Source of the DNA: an uncultured Oscillospiraceae bacterium
GTDB lineage: Bacteria; Bacillota; Clostridia; Oscillospirales; Ruminococcaceae
NCBI GenBank assembly: GCA_900539695.1
Contig: UQDG01000040.1
Coordinates: forward strand, 1 to 12,851
Reading direction: 5' to 3'
DNA length: 12,851 nt
Below are positions 1-6,330 of this stretch, piece by piece. The translations under genes and the position numbers were made by a program. The first letter of the stretch is position 1. The number at the start of each line of letters is the position of its first letter. The notes beneath the pieces were generated by a model that was given only the letters and a program-made list of their open reading frames with translations, did no database searches and was not told the origin of the DNA.

Positions 1-58
1 TCGCAGCCGCAGCAGCGGTGCTTAAGCTGTAAAGCGGGAATTGTGCGGTGTTGCCTTA
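1..58. repeat. Partial copy of a foldback (MITE-like) repeat, cut by the window edge
   Basis: The last 45 or so bases of this stretch match, with about five differences, the reverse complement of 10964-11009. Shared runs include GCGGTGCTTAAG, GCGGGAATTGTGCGGTG and the end GCCTTA. At 10964-11143 the same sequence forms one arm of a complete foldback element, so this is the outer part of a second copy whose remainder lies before base 1. The element ends near base 58. An extended -10 promoter for the following small gene starts about 20 bases later, so the repeat may sit where that gene's -35 would be. Confidence 0.75.
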
Positions 59-78
59 GCTGCTTTTCCCTTCCAGTA

Positions 79-87
79 TGGTATAAT
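79..87 (+). promoter_or_regulatory. Extended -10 promoter for the small gene at 147
   Basis: TGGTATAAT at 79-87 matches the extended -10 form TGnTATAAT. No good -35 hexamer is seen 17 bases upstream, as expected for extended -10 promoters. Transcription would start near base 94, about 50 bases before the likely ATG. Confidence 0.5.
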
Positions 88-146
88 TGCCCCCGCACGT
101 CAAGAGGTGCGAACGGTTTAGAAAGGATTTTACGGACCACGAAAAT

Positions 147-332
147 ATGGAACAAGCTCCTGTGCGCTACTACGAAGCCGCAGAGCCTCCTGTAAGGGCT
201 GCTGTTGGCGGCAGTGACTTTTTACGGGCAGTGTCAAATATAGACCTTACGGATGCGCTGAAAGAAGCGCGGCCTGATGCGTATAATGATTTAGTACACA
301 ACTTGCAGAGAAAATGGGCAAGTGTGTACTAA
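147..332 (+). CDS. Small protein of unknown function (61 aa)
   Basis: I do not recognise this protein. It starts MEQAPVRYYEA and ends LQRKWASVY, is soluble-looking and mildly acidic, and has no signal peptide or membrane segment. Residues 28-61 are probably helical. An in-frame TTG at 87 would give 81 residues but overlaps the -10 element, so ATG 147 is the likelier start. The ribosome binding site is poor: AAAGGA lies 19 bases upstream and only a weak CGGA is nearer. Support for a real gene comes from the extended -10 promoter before it and a strong intrinsic terminator 16 bases after its stop. Codon use is more AT-rich than in the neighbouring genes (many GTA, TTA and AAA/AAT codons), which could mean an acquired or fast-evolving gene. 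It could also be a non-coding transcript with a chance ORF. Confidence 0.45.
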   Translation: MEQAPVRYYEAAEPPVRAAVGGSDFLRAVSNIDLTDALKEARPDAYNDLVHNLQRKWASVY

Positions 333-348
333 AGTGTACTTGAAAAAG

Positions 349-384
349 AAAATGCCGTAGATTCTAACGAATCTACGGTATTTT
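349..384. terminator. Bidirectional terminator between the small gene and tRNA-Pro
   Basis: A 16-bp stem (349-364 with 369-384, one G-U pair) closes a TAAC tetraloop. Read on the plus strand it ends in TATTTTA; read on the minus strand it is followed by ATTTTCTTTTT. It can end transcription of the small plus-strand gene and of the minus-strand tRNA, whose 3' end lies at 387. Confidence 0.85.
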
Positions 385-386
385 AC

Positions 387-462
387 TGGTCGAGGTGACA
401 GGACTCGAACCTGCGGCCTCGTGGTCCCAAACCACGCGCGCTACCAACTGCGCAACACCTCG
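387..462 (-). tRNA. tRNA-Pro (anticodon TGG)
   Basis: On the minus strand the 76 bases fold as a tRNA. Acceptor arms CGAGGTG and CACCTCG pair perfectly. The D arm carries GTTGGTAGC. The anticodon stem is CGTGG/CCACG with loop TTTGGGA, giving anticodon TGG at 429-427, which reads proline CCA and, with wobble, other CCN codons. The T arm carries the standard GGTTCGAGTCC. The 3' CCA is encoded (387-389). A canonical promoter lies 32 bases upstream and a terminator directly downstream, so it is a single-tRNA transcription unit. Confidence 0.97.
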
Positions 463-493
463 GTGTGTATGCCGGGGCGAACCCGGCTCTCTT

Positions 494-522
494 ATTATAA
501 TACCGGCGGCGGGGTGCGTCAA
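494..522 (-). promoter_or_regulatory. Promoter of tRNA-Pro
   Basis: On the minus strand there is TTGACG (522-517), a spacer of exactly 17 bases, then TATAAT (499-494). This is a near-consensus sigmaA promoter. Transcription should start about 25 bases before the mature tRNA 5' end at 462. Confidence 0.85.
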
Positions 523-576
523 GCATTTTGGCGGCTTTTATGTGGCGGGGCGCTTTCTTTTTGCGGTGGGGTGTAC

Positions 577-582
577 TATAAT
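577..582 (+). promoter_or_regulatory. Likely -10 element for azlCD
   Basis: A perfect TATAAT lies 40 bases before the azlC start. The matching -35 is weak (TTTCTT at 554-559, 17-base spacing). It points away from the tRNA-Pro promoter, so the two units diverge from about 490-580. Confidence 0.5.
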
Positions 583-621
583 GGATGACGGTGTGAAATA
601 ACAGCAAAAGGAAGCTGAAAA

Positions 622-1377
622 ATGGAACAGGAAAAGAACAAGCCCTGGGCGTTCAGCCGCAGGGTGTTTTGTGACGGCATGCGGGACGGGTTCCCCATTG
701 CACTGGGATATTTCGCGGTGGCGTTCTCGCTGGGCATTGCCGCGCGGCACGCGGGCTTTACCCCGATGCAGGGCTTTTGGGCCAGCCTGCTGAACAACGC
801 GTCGGCAGGGGAGTACGCCGCCTTTACGCTGATTGCGGCCAAGGCCACTTACTGGGAGGTGGCGGTCATCACGCTGATCGCCAACGCACGCTACCTGCTG
901 ATGAGCTGTGCCCTGGCCCAGCGGTTTGCGCCGGGTACGCCGTTCTGGCACCGGCTGGTCATTGGGTATGACGTAACGGACGAGCTGTTCGGCATCACCA
1001 TCGCCCGGCCCGGCCATTTAAACCCCTATTACACCTACGGCGCGATTTTGCTGGCAGCGCCCGGATGGGCTGTGGGTACGGCGCTGGGCATTATGGCGGG
1101 CAATGCACTGCCGCTGCGGGTGGTCAGCGCGCTGAGCGTGGCGCTGTACGGCATGTTTTTGGCGATCATCATCCCACCGGCGCGGAAGAACCACATCATT
1201 GCCGGGCTGGTGGCGCTGAGTTTCGCGCTGAGCCTTGCCTGTAATTATCTGCCGGGGATTTCAGCCATGTCTGACGGTACCCGCACGATCCTGCTGACGG
1301 TGGTCATTTCGGCAGCTGCGGCGGTGCTGTTCCCGGTGAAGGACCAGCTGGCAGAGGAGGGCGGCAGCGATGAATAA
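622..1377 (+). CDS. azlC: AzlC family branched-chain amino acid exporter, large subunit
   Basis: This is the large membrane subunit of the AzlCD type exporter. In characterised members it works with AzlD to export branched-chain amino acids or their analogues; the substrate here is not shown by sequence. The 251-residue length is usual. The protein has several hydrophobic segments, roughly residues 25-42, 55-75, 80-98, 138-160, 165-186, 190-210 and 220-238. Family-like sequence includes DGFPIALGYFAVAFSLGI near the N-terminus, the NARYLLMS segment (88-95), where relatives have NLRHLLYS-like sequence, and the TDE motif (119-121). ATG 622 is preceded by AAAAGGAAG with about 8 bases spacing. The stop overlaps azlD by 8 bases, so the two are translationally coupled. 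No regulator gene is adjacent. Confidence 0.93.
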   Translation: MEQEKNKPWAFSRRVFCDGMRDGFPIALGYFAVAFSLGIAARHAGFTPMQGFWASLLNNASAGEYAAFTLIAAKATYWEVAVITLIANARYLLMSCALAQRFAPGTPFWHRLVIGYDVTDELFGITIARPGHLNPYYTYGAILLAAPGWAVGTALGIMAGNALPLRVVSALSVALYGMFLAIIIPPARKNHIIAGLVALSFALSLACNYLPGISAMSDGTRTILLTVVISAAAAVLFPVKDQLAEEGGSDE

Positions 1378-1669
1378 TTATATCTACATTGCCGTGATGG
1401 CCTTAGTCAGCTACACCATCCGCATCCTGCCTTTGACGCTGATCCGCAAGCCGATCCGCAACCGGTTCATCCAGTCGTTTTTGTATTACGTGCCCTACGT
1501 GACGCTGGCGGTCATGACCTTCCCGGCCATCATCCACGCCACCCAGACGCCGATCTCCGGCGCAGTGGCCCTGGCGGCGGGCATTGTGGCCGCCTGGCTG
1601 GGAGCAGGGCTGTTTCCGGTTTCGGTTCTTTGCTGCGTTTTGGTGTTTGTGATTGAGCTGTTTGTTTGA
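1370..1669 (+). CDS. azlD: AzlD family branched-chain amino acid exporter, small subunit
   Basis: A 99-residue, very hydrophobic protein with three or four membrane segments (about residues 4-22, 38-56, 62-80 and 82-98). It is the usual size for AzlD, the small partner that AzlC needs for export. The segment SYTIRILPLTLIRKPI near residues 14-29 is typical of the family, which has a conserved arginine and proline there. Its ATG lies inside the last codons of azlC, with GAGGAGG at 1354-1360 as ribosome binding site, so expression should be coupled. A strong terminator follows 32 bases after the stop, closing a two-gene operon. Confidence 0.92.
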   Translation: MNNYIYIAVMALVSYTIRILPLTLIRKPIRNRFIQSFLYYVPYVTLAVMTFPAIIHATQTPISGAVALAAGIVAAWLGAGLFPVSVLCCVLVFVIELFV

Positions 1670-1701
1670 ATTCTTGATTTTATTTTAAGGGTCTGCCTTG
1701 C

Positions 1702-1732
1702 GGGCGTCACCACCATGCGGTGACGCCCTTTT
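1702..1732 (+). terminator. Terminator of azlCD
   Basis: A perfect 10-bp GC-rich stem (GGGCGTCACC with GGTGACGCCC) around loop ACCATGC, followed by TTTTATA. It is a textbook intrinsic terminator on the plus strand. Confidence 0.9.
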
Positions 1733-1753
1733 ATAATGGCAGGATGCCGTAAT

Positions 1754-1784
1754 AAAAAGGCCCTGCTGCAGGGTGGGCAGGGCC
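1754..1784 (-). terminator. Terminator of the minus-strand gene at 1814-2245
   Basis: Read on the minus strand, GGCCCTGC (1784-1777) pairs with GCAGGGCC (1766-1759) over a 10-base loop, followed by TTTTTATT. It lies 30 bases after the stop of the small helical protein and faces the azlCD terminator, as expected between converging units. Confidence 0.85.
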
Positions 1785-1813
1785 GGGGTGGCAGCACATG
1801 ATCCAAACAAACT

Positions 1814-2245
1814 TCAAACAAACTCCCGCCAGGTCTCCTCGGCCGACGATTGGAATTCGCCCAGTTCCTGGCAAAGCTTCCTCGCACCGGGGCTGGCGGC
1901 GGGATAGTCTTTTTCGGCCCGTTTGCAGTCCAGCACGCCCTGGCCGCTGCCTTCGGCCAGCATGGTGGCCAGGTTGCGGGTGGACTTGTCCATCATGGTG
2001 CGGGTGCGGATGCCCATGCTCACGCTCATGCGGGCGGCAGCGCTCTGGCCCTGGGCCTCGGCCCCGATGGCATCCAGTGCGGTGTGGGCCGCCTGGTTGA
2101 TGCGCCGATACTCCCGCTTCTGGCGCATCATCTCGTCTTTCAACCGCTGGTCGTGGGTCAGGCCTATCAGCTCGTCCAGCGTGTTTTTGCCCATCTCGGT
2201 GTTCTGCACGATCTCCTGGAGCATTTTTTCATTATCGGTTTGCAT
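1814..2245 (-). CDS. Small ferritin-like / four-helix-bundle protein, function unknown
   Basis: A 143-residue, probably cytosolic, all-helical protein without signal peptide or membrane segment. Its sequence pattern (helix 1 about residues 3-29 with MGKNTLDELIGL; helix 2 about 33-61; a segment around 72-103 with MSVSMGIRTRTMMDKSTRNLATMLAEGSGQG; helix at the C-terminus) resembles small Clostridia proteins of the ferritin-like, DUF2383-type four-helix bundle group. I cannot see a clear metal-binding set of Glu/His residues, so no catalytic role is claimed. A longer reading could start at 2317, but ATG 2245 has the ribosome binding site AAGGGGGAT just before it. Both that site and the ATG are buried in a 30-bp hairpin (2239-2318). 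The upstream neighbour on the same strand is the degenerate GGDEF gene, whose stop lies 75 bases before this start. Confidence 0.72.
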   Translation of the reverse strand: MQTDNEKMLQEIVQNTEMGKNTLDELIGLTHDQRLKDEMMRQKREYRRINQAAHTALDAIGAEAQGQSAAARMSVSMGIRTRTMMDKSTRNLATMLAEGSGQGVLDCKRAEKDYPAASPGARKLCQELGEFQSSAEETWREFV

Positions 2246-2318
2246 AAAAACATCCCCCTTGTGTACATGGTGGTCGGTCAACCATAGTATGTACACAAGG
2301 GGGATGTTTTTATGCAAA
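2239..2318. repeat. Perfect 30-bp inverted repeat over the start of the small helical gene
   Basis: Bases 2239-2268 and 2289-2318 are exact reverse complements, with a 20-base centre. In the minus-strand mRNA the 5' arm begins 2 bases after the TGA of the GGDEF gene (2323-2321). The 3' arm contains the ribosome binding site AAGGGGGAT and the ATG (2245-2243) of the next gene, so the whole start region would be double-stranded. The stem also has an A5 tract at one foot and a U5 tract (GGGGGATGTTTTT) at the other, so it could act as an attenuator or terminator on either strand. I found no promoter inside the 20-base loop. Confidence 0.9.
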
Positions 2319-2320
2319 GA

Positions 2321-3118
2321 TCACAGGCGCTGCTGGGCCAGAGAAAACATCATGTCCCAGGCCGGGGTCTCGCCCCATTCGGCGCTGGCCAGCTGCACGG
2401 TAAAGCTGCCGCGGCGGGACAGGCTGATGCTGAACTCCCGGCGGGAGTTGTCCAGCGCGTCCTGCAGTTTGCGGGCCACCTGGGCGGCGGGGGTACCCAC
2501 CGTTACCACGGCGAACAGGCCGTCTTCCAAACGGGCCAGCACGGCGGCCTTGTCGTCGGTGCCGACAGACAGCTGCAGGATACCGGCGGCCATGTTCAGG
2601 CAGCAGTCGGCCGCATTGGCGGACTCGTTCTGGCGCAGGCTCCAATACTCGTTCACGCGGGCCATCACCACGCCCACGGGCTTGCCGGCCTGGGCTTGGG
2701 GCTCGGCGTAGCGGCGGTACTCGGTGTCCAGATAGCGGGCATTGTACACGCCGGTCAGGTAATCGCGGCGCAGCTCCTCCTGCATCTGGGCCAGCACGCG
2801 GTTAAAGGAATTCTCGGCCCCGGCAGAGGATTGCAGATTGTGGGGCATGCAGCAGTGGAAAGCCAGCACGCAGGGGCGGGCGTCCGCCTGGATGCCCTGG
2901 TACAGCACCAGCTCCGGGCCGTCATCGGCCTGGGCCAGCTGCACGCCGCGGCCGGTCTCATCCAGCGCGGTCAGTTCCTCAGCTTTATCGGTGGGCTGCA
3001 GGGTGGCAGGGTCCAGCACGGTGCCCAGGTAGGGGTCCAGTACACTGACCTTGCCGTAGACCTGCTCCAGCGCGGTGATCGCGGTGGACAGTTCAGCGAG
3101 GGTATACTCAAATTTCAT
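2321..3118 (-). CDS. Degenerate GGDEF-domain protein (probably inactive as diguanylate cyclase)
   Basis: A 265-residue protein without signal peptide or membrane segment. Residues 1-105 form an N-terminal domain I do not recognise, possibly a sensory module. Residues 106-265 follow the GGDEF fold: DYLTGVYNARYL at 119-130 matches the entry motif D-x-LTGLYNRRxL, and an alternating hydrophobic strand pattern follows at 147-154. Where the signature R-x-GGDEF should be, the sequence reads RLEDGLFAVV (196-205). The two glycines and the metal-binding acidic pair are not kept, so cyclic-di-GMP synthesis is unlikely. A receptor, GTP-binding or purely structural role is possible. The start is supported by GAGGAA about 6 bases upstream and a promoter with an extended -10. 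It precedes the small helical gene on the same strand. Confidence 0.75.
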   Translation of the reverse strand: MKFEYTLAELSTAITALEQVYGKVSVLDPYLGTVLDPATLQPTDKAEELTALDETGRGVQLAQADDGPELVLYQGIQADARPCVLAFHCCMPHNLQSSAGAENSFNRVLAQMQEELRRDYLTGVYNARYLDTEYRRYAEPQAQAGKPVGVVMARVNEYWSLRQNESANAADCCLNMAAGILQLSVGTDDKAAVLARLEDGLFAVVTVGTPAAQVARKLQDALDNSRREFSISLSRRGSFTVQLASAEWGETPAWDMMFSLAQQRL

Positions 3119-3181
3119 GTCAGTTCCTCATTTTTAAAACAAAAGATCCCTGTTAGGAAAATAACCTTCAAATACCAAACT

Positions 3182-3190
3182 ATTGTATCA
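3182..3190 (-). promoter_or_regulatory. Extended -10 promoter of the GGDEF gene
   Basis: On the minus strand TGATACAAT (3190-3182) fits the extended -10 form TGnTATAAT with one change. No convincing -35 is seen. The start of transcription would be near 3175, leaving a leader of about 57 bases. Confidence 0.45.
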
Positions 3191-3292
3191 CAAAATACGA
3201 TTGCTGGATAGTTCTGCCTTGCACAAAGAATTTGCGCACCACAGCGCAAAACATTGTTTAGGTTCACAAAAAAAGCAGATGCTGCGTTATAG

Positions 3293-3340
3293 AAAACACC
3301 CCGCACGGTCCCTGGCTGGATACGCGGGGACCATGCGGGG
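3293..3340 (-). terminator. Terminator of malQ
   Basis: On the minus strand CCCCGCATGGTCCC (3340-3327) pairs over 14 positions (one G-U or mismatch position) with GGGACCGTGCGGGG (3312-3299) around a 14-base loop, followed by TGTTTTCT. It lies 12 bases after the malQ stop. The remaining stretch up to the GGDEF promoter (3191-3290) holds only a small TTTGCGC/GCGCAAA hairpin at 3231-3250. Confidence 0.88.
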
Positions 3341-3351
3341 CTGTTATGCGA

Positions 3352-4878
3352 TTATTTCCGGGTGGCCGGTGCGCGGAAGTACCGCACGGTCATGGCCTTG
3401 ATCTCCCTGGCCAGGGCGGGGGTGAGCTTCTTCTCATCCACGCGCCACTGCCAGTTGCCCTGGGCCACGCCGGGGGTGTTCATGCGGGAGGCAGACGGCT
3501 CCTCCAGCCAGTCGGCCATCGGGATGATGGCCAGGGCGGCGGTGCAGGCCATCACGCCGCGCAGCATGCCGCGCAGTTCGCCTTCGGCCTTGTTCAGGGC
3601 AAAGTATTCACGGGCCTGCTGGCGGTATTCGGGGGTCAGCTCCTCGCCAAACCAGCCGGCCAGCGTATTGTTATCGTGGGTGCCGGGGTAGGCCACGCAG
3701 TTGCGGGGGTAGTTGTGGGGCAGGTCGACGCTGTCCTCGCCGGTAAAGGCAAACTGCAGCACCTTCATGCCGGGGAAGCCGCTGTCGGCCAGCAGCTGGC
3801 GGACCGAGTCAAACATCTCGCCCAGATCCTCGGCCACGATGGGCAGCTCGCCCAGGGCGTTGTGCAGGGTGCGGAACAGGTCCATGCCGGGGCCGTTCTC
3901 CCAGCGGCCGTTGCGGGCGGTGCTTTCCCCAGCCGGGATAGCCCAGTAGGTGTCGAAGCCGCGGAAGTGGTCGATGCGCAGGATGTCGTAGATGAACAGG
4001 GCGTGGCGGATGCGGCGGATCCACCAGGCGTAGCCGGTGCGGCGGTGGTAGTCCCAATCATACAGGGGGTTGCCCCACAGCTGGCCGTCGGCGGCAAAGT
4101 AGTCCGGCGGGCAGCCTGCCACGCGGCGGGGCTTGCCGTCGGCGTCGGTCTCAAACAGTTCGCGGCCCGCCCAGGCATCGGCGGAGTCGGCGGCAACGTA
4201 GATGGGAATATCACCCATGATGGATACGCCTTTGCTCTTGGCATAGGCGTGCAGGGCGCGCCACTGGCGGTCGAACTCGTACTGGACAAACGCCCAGAAG
4301 CCGACCTCCTCGGCGTGTTCCTCTTTAAAAGCAGCCAGGGCGGCGGGGTCGCGCAGGCGCAGGGCCTCGGGCCACTGCTGCCAATCCACCATGCCGTTGT
4401 CCCGCTTGATGGCCATGTACAGGCAGTAGTCGGGCAGCCACTCGCAGCTCAAAAACTGGAAGCGGTACCAGTCATCGGGGTAGGGGGTGTCGTAGCCGGG
4501 CACGGGGCGCTGCTTTAAAAAGTTGGCGTAGGCCTTGCGCAGCACGTCGAAGCGCTTCTCGTACAGGGTGCCGTAGTCGATGTGGGCCGCGTCGCCGCCC
4601 CAGTGGATCTTGGCAAAATCCCGGCGGGTCAGCAGGCCATCCTTGACCAGCTGATCCAGATCAATAAAGTAGGGGTTGCCCGCAAAGGCGGAGCAGCTCT
4701 GGTAGGGACTGTCGGCATAACCGGTGGGGCCGACCGGCAGGATCTGCCAGATCGTCTGCCCGGCGGCAGCCAGGAAATCCACAAACTTACGGGCGGGTGC
4801 GCCCATGCTGCCGATGCCATAACCGCCCGGCAGGCTGGAAAGCGGCATAAGAATACCGCTGCAACGTGCAAAACCCAT
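3352..4878 (-). CDS. malQ: 4-alpha-glucanotransferase (amylomaltase, GH77)
   Basis: The enzyme moves alpha-1,4-glucan segments between maltooligosaccharides, releasing glucose, in cytosolic maltodextrin and glycogen use. The 508-residue length is standard for bacterial MalQ. The glycoside hydrolase family 77 signatures are all present: SGILMPLSSLPGGYGIG at 7-23, the SPYQSCSAFAGNPY stretch (57-70), ILRIDHFRGF (299-308) with nucleophile Asp303, PIVAEDLG (346-353) with acid/base Glu350, and PGTHDNN (398-404) with the third catalytic Asp402. ATG 4878 has GAAGGAT about 6 bases upstream. The gene follows the solute-binding-like lipoprotein by only 43 bases on the same strand, so both are probably on one mRNA, which ends at the terminator at 3293-3340. 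No transporter permease or alpha-glucosidase gene is next to it in this window. Confidence 0.97.
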   Translation of the reverse strand: MGFARCSGILMPLSSLPGGYGIGSMGAPARKFVDFLAAAGQTIWQILPVGPTGYADSPYQSCSAFAGNPYFIDLDQLVKDGLLTRRDFAKIHWGGDAAHIDYGTLYEKRFDVLRKAYANFLKQRPVPGYDTPYPDDWYRFQFLSCEWLPDYCLYMAIKRDNGMVDWQQWPEALRLRDPAALAAFKEEHAEEVGFWAFVQYEFDRQWRALHAYAKSKGVSIMGDIPIYVAADSADAWAGRELFETDADGKPRRVAGCPPDYFAADGQLWGNPLYDWDYHRRTGYAWWIRRIRHALFIYDILRIDHFRGFDTYWAIPAGESTARNGRWENGPGMDLFRTLHNALGELPIVAEDLGEMFDSVRQLLADSGFPGMKVLQFAFTGEDSVDLPHNYPRNCVAYPGTHDNNTLAGWFGEELTPEYRQQAREYFALNKAEGELRGMLRGVMACTAALAIIPMADWLEEPSASRMNTPGVAQGNWQWRVDEKKLTPALAREIKAMTVRYFRAPATRK

Positions 4879-4921
4879 TTGCTATCCTTCTTCTCTTTCG
4901 CTAGTATTTTTAATGTACTCT

Positions 4922-6145
4922 TTATTCTGCACCCAGGGCTGCCAAAGCGGCCTGGGTAAAGGCAGTGCGCTCGGCCTTGCCGCGTGTGCCGCCCTGCAGG
5001 GCCTCCTCGTTGGCCGTAAGGGCCTGGGCCGCTGCCGCCGTGGGCAGGTCGATGCCCGGCAGGATGGCGGTGTTGACCTGCTCCACCTGCATCGCGCCCA
5101 GCGTGGTGGTGTCGGACGCGGTGTTCCACGGGGTGATGACGCCCAGCGTGTTGGTCAGGGCTTTTTCGCCATCGCCGCTGGAGTACAGCCAGAGCACGGC
5201 ACTCTCGGCGGATTTCAGTGCGGCGGCATCGCCGGTGTCCTGAAGGGCGAAGCAGCCCGCATTGGCCAGGATAGGGTAGTCCAGCAGGCCGGTGAGGTTG
5301 TACTCCTCGGTGGTCAGATCGCTGTCCTCCAGGTTGGTTTTGAAGGGGATCAAAACCAAATCCTGGCAGGCGTCGGCCCCGTAGGCGGCCAGCAGGTCGG
5401 TCAGCTTGGCCCGGCGGAACAACCCGCCCTCGGCACTGTCGGCCATGGCGTCCCATTCCAGCGAGACGGCGCTGTAGATGCCGTTCAGCGGGCCGGTCAG
5501 GGCGTCGGCCGTATACTGGCCGTCCGCCGCCAGCACGGCCACAGTGTAGCCGCTGGTGCGGTCCAGCGGCGGGGCAAATACGCCGGTGGCGGTCAGGGCT
5601 TCGGGCCGGGCCTCCGGCAGGGTGCGGTCGGCGCCGTTTAAGGTGACGGTGGCGGCTTTCGGCTCGGCCAGCCAGTCCTGCAGGGTCTCCACAAAGTCGC
5701 TCCACTCGTCCCAGCTGGCATTCTGCAGGGCTTCGGCAGCGCCATCACCCAGCAGGCTGTTCAGCAGACTGCCGCTGACCCAGTAACCGTACAGGCTGCG
5801 GCCTGCGGGCAGGGAGGCGGCACTCCCGGTAATATTGGCGCGGGCGGCGGCTGCGGCCAGCAGGGGATCGCTGGTCACATCCAGGGTGGTGCCGTCCGGC
5901 TGGTGGTCCAGCGCCAGCAAGCTGGCGGTGCTGGCATCGTCCGTCCAGTTCAGGGCCACGCCCTGGGCATCGGCATAAGCCTGCAGGGCGGGGGCCAGCC
6001 CGTCAGCGGCATAGGCGGTAAGCACCTGAGGAGCAGGCTCGGGGGCCGTCTCCACCGTGGCAACGCTTTCCACCGGGGCCGCCGCGCAGGCGGTAAGCAG
6101 CAGCGCCGATAACGCCAGCGCCGCCGGGGTGATTTGTTTTTGCAT
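4922..6145 (-). CDS. Lipoprotein resembling an extracellular sugar-type solute-binding protein
   Basis: A 407-residue secreted lipoprotein. The N-terminus MQKQITPAALALSALLLTAC is a signal peptide with lipobox LTAC, giving lipidated Cys20. A Pro/Glu/Thr-rich linker follows to about residue 40. The rest has features of family 1 (MalE-like) solute-binding proteins: an alternating alpha/beta pattern, a WDEWSDFVETLQDWL helix in the middle third, and a C-terminal SSGDGEKALTNTLGVITPWN segment like the conserved LSGEEGQKALAETLGYIPA region. Similarity is moderate, so maltooligosaccharide binding is an inference from the neighbour malQ. An upstream ATG at 6181 would add 12 residues before a normal signal peptide. 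ATG 6145 is preferred because AGGAGA lies before it, though 11-12 bases away. It is the first gene of a likely two-gene operon with malQ; no ABC permease genes are next to it. Confidence 0.72.
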   Translation of the reverse strand: MQKQITPAALALSALLLTACAAAPVESVATVETAPEPAPQVLTAYAADGLAPALQAYADAQGVALNWTDDASTASLLALDHQPDGTTLDVTSDPLLAAAAARANITGSAASLPAGRSLYGYWVSGSLLNSLLGDGAAEALQNASWDEWSDFVETLQDWLAEPKAATVTLNGADRTLPEARPEALTATGVFAPPLDRTSGYTVAVLAADGQYTADALTGPLNGIYSAVSLEWDAMADSAEGGLFRRAKLTDLLAAYGADACQDLVLIPFKTNLEDSDLTTEEYNLTGLLDYPILANAGCFALQDTGDAAALKSAESAVLWLYSSGDGEKALTNTLGVITPWNTASDTTTLGAMQVEQVNTAILPGIDLPTAAAAQALTANEEALQGGTRGKAERTAFTQAALAALGAE

Positions 6146-6243
6146 AGGTTTGAAGTTCTCCTGGTAGGAAATGATGGGCACAACAGGGAAGGGACCTACT
6201 TGTAGAGGGCGGGCCCTCCTAAATTTCAGCCCATATATTTCAT

Positions 6244-6272
6244 ATTATATAGGAAATGAAAGGTTTTTTCCA
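6244..6272 (-). promoter_or_regulatory. Promoter of the lipoprotein-malQ operon
   Basis: On the minus strand a perfect TATAAT (6249-6244) follows, after 17 bases, TGGAAA (6272-6267), which matches the -35 consensus at four of six positions. Transcription would start near 6237, giving a leader of about 90 bases. Its -35 overlaps the -35 region of the opposite alaX promoter. Confidence 0.6.
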
Positions 6273-6283
6273 CACCTGTTTTG

Positions 6284-6292
6284 TGTTATAAT
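6284..6292 (+). promoter_or_regulatory. Extended -10 promoter of the alaX-trmB operon
   Basis: TGTTATAAT at 6284-6292 is a perfect extended -10 (TGnTATAAT). The -35 position (6264-6269) is a T tract. The distance to the GTG start of alaX is 38 bases. It is arranged back to back with the lipoprotein-malQ promoter. Confidence 0.7.
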
Positions 6293-6330
6293 AAGAAAAA
6301 TCTGATTTTTTTGAGAGGAGTCTCCTTTCT

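Noticed and set aside
2269..2288. Possible invertible promoter switch between the 30-bp inverted repeats
   Set aside because: The segment between the arms is only 20 bases, holds no promoter, and no invertase gene is in the window.
2246..2317. N-terminal extension of the small helical protein to 167 residues
   Set aside because: The extra 24 residues are encoded by the inverted repeat itself; the good ribosome binding site is directly before ATG 2245.
2312..3211. 299-codon plus-strand frame opposite the GGDEF gene
   Set aside because: Antisense shadow, low-complexity Gly/Ala/Val/His composition, no ribosome binding site.
3115..3306. 63-codon minus-strand frame upstream of the GGDEF gene
   Set aside because: It overlaps the GGDEF promoter, leader and malQ terminator and has no ribosome binding site. 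It looks like read-through of AT-rich spacer.
3346..4518. 390-codon plus-strand frame opposite malQ
   Set aside because: An antisense shadow of a clear GH77 gene; long opposite frames are common in GC-rich DNA.
6146..6181. Earlier start (12 extra residues) for the solute-binding-like lipoprotein
   Set aside because: It would put charged residues ahead of a normal lipoprotein signal peptide, and the AGGAGA site lies between the two ATGs.
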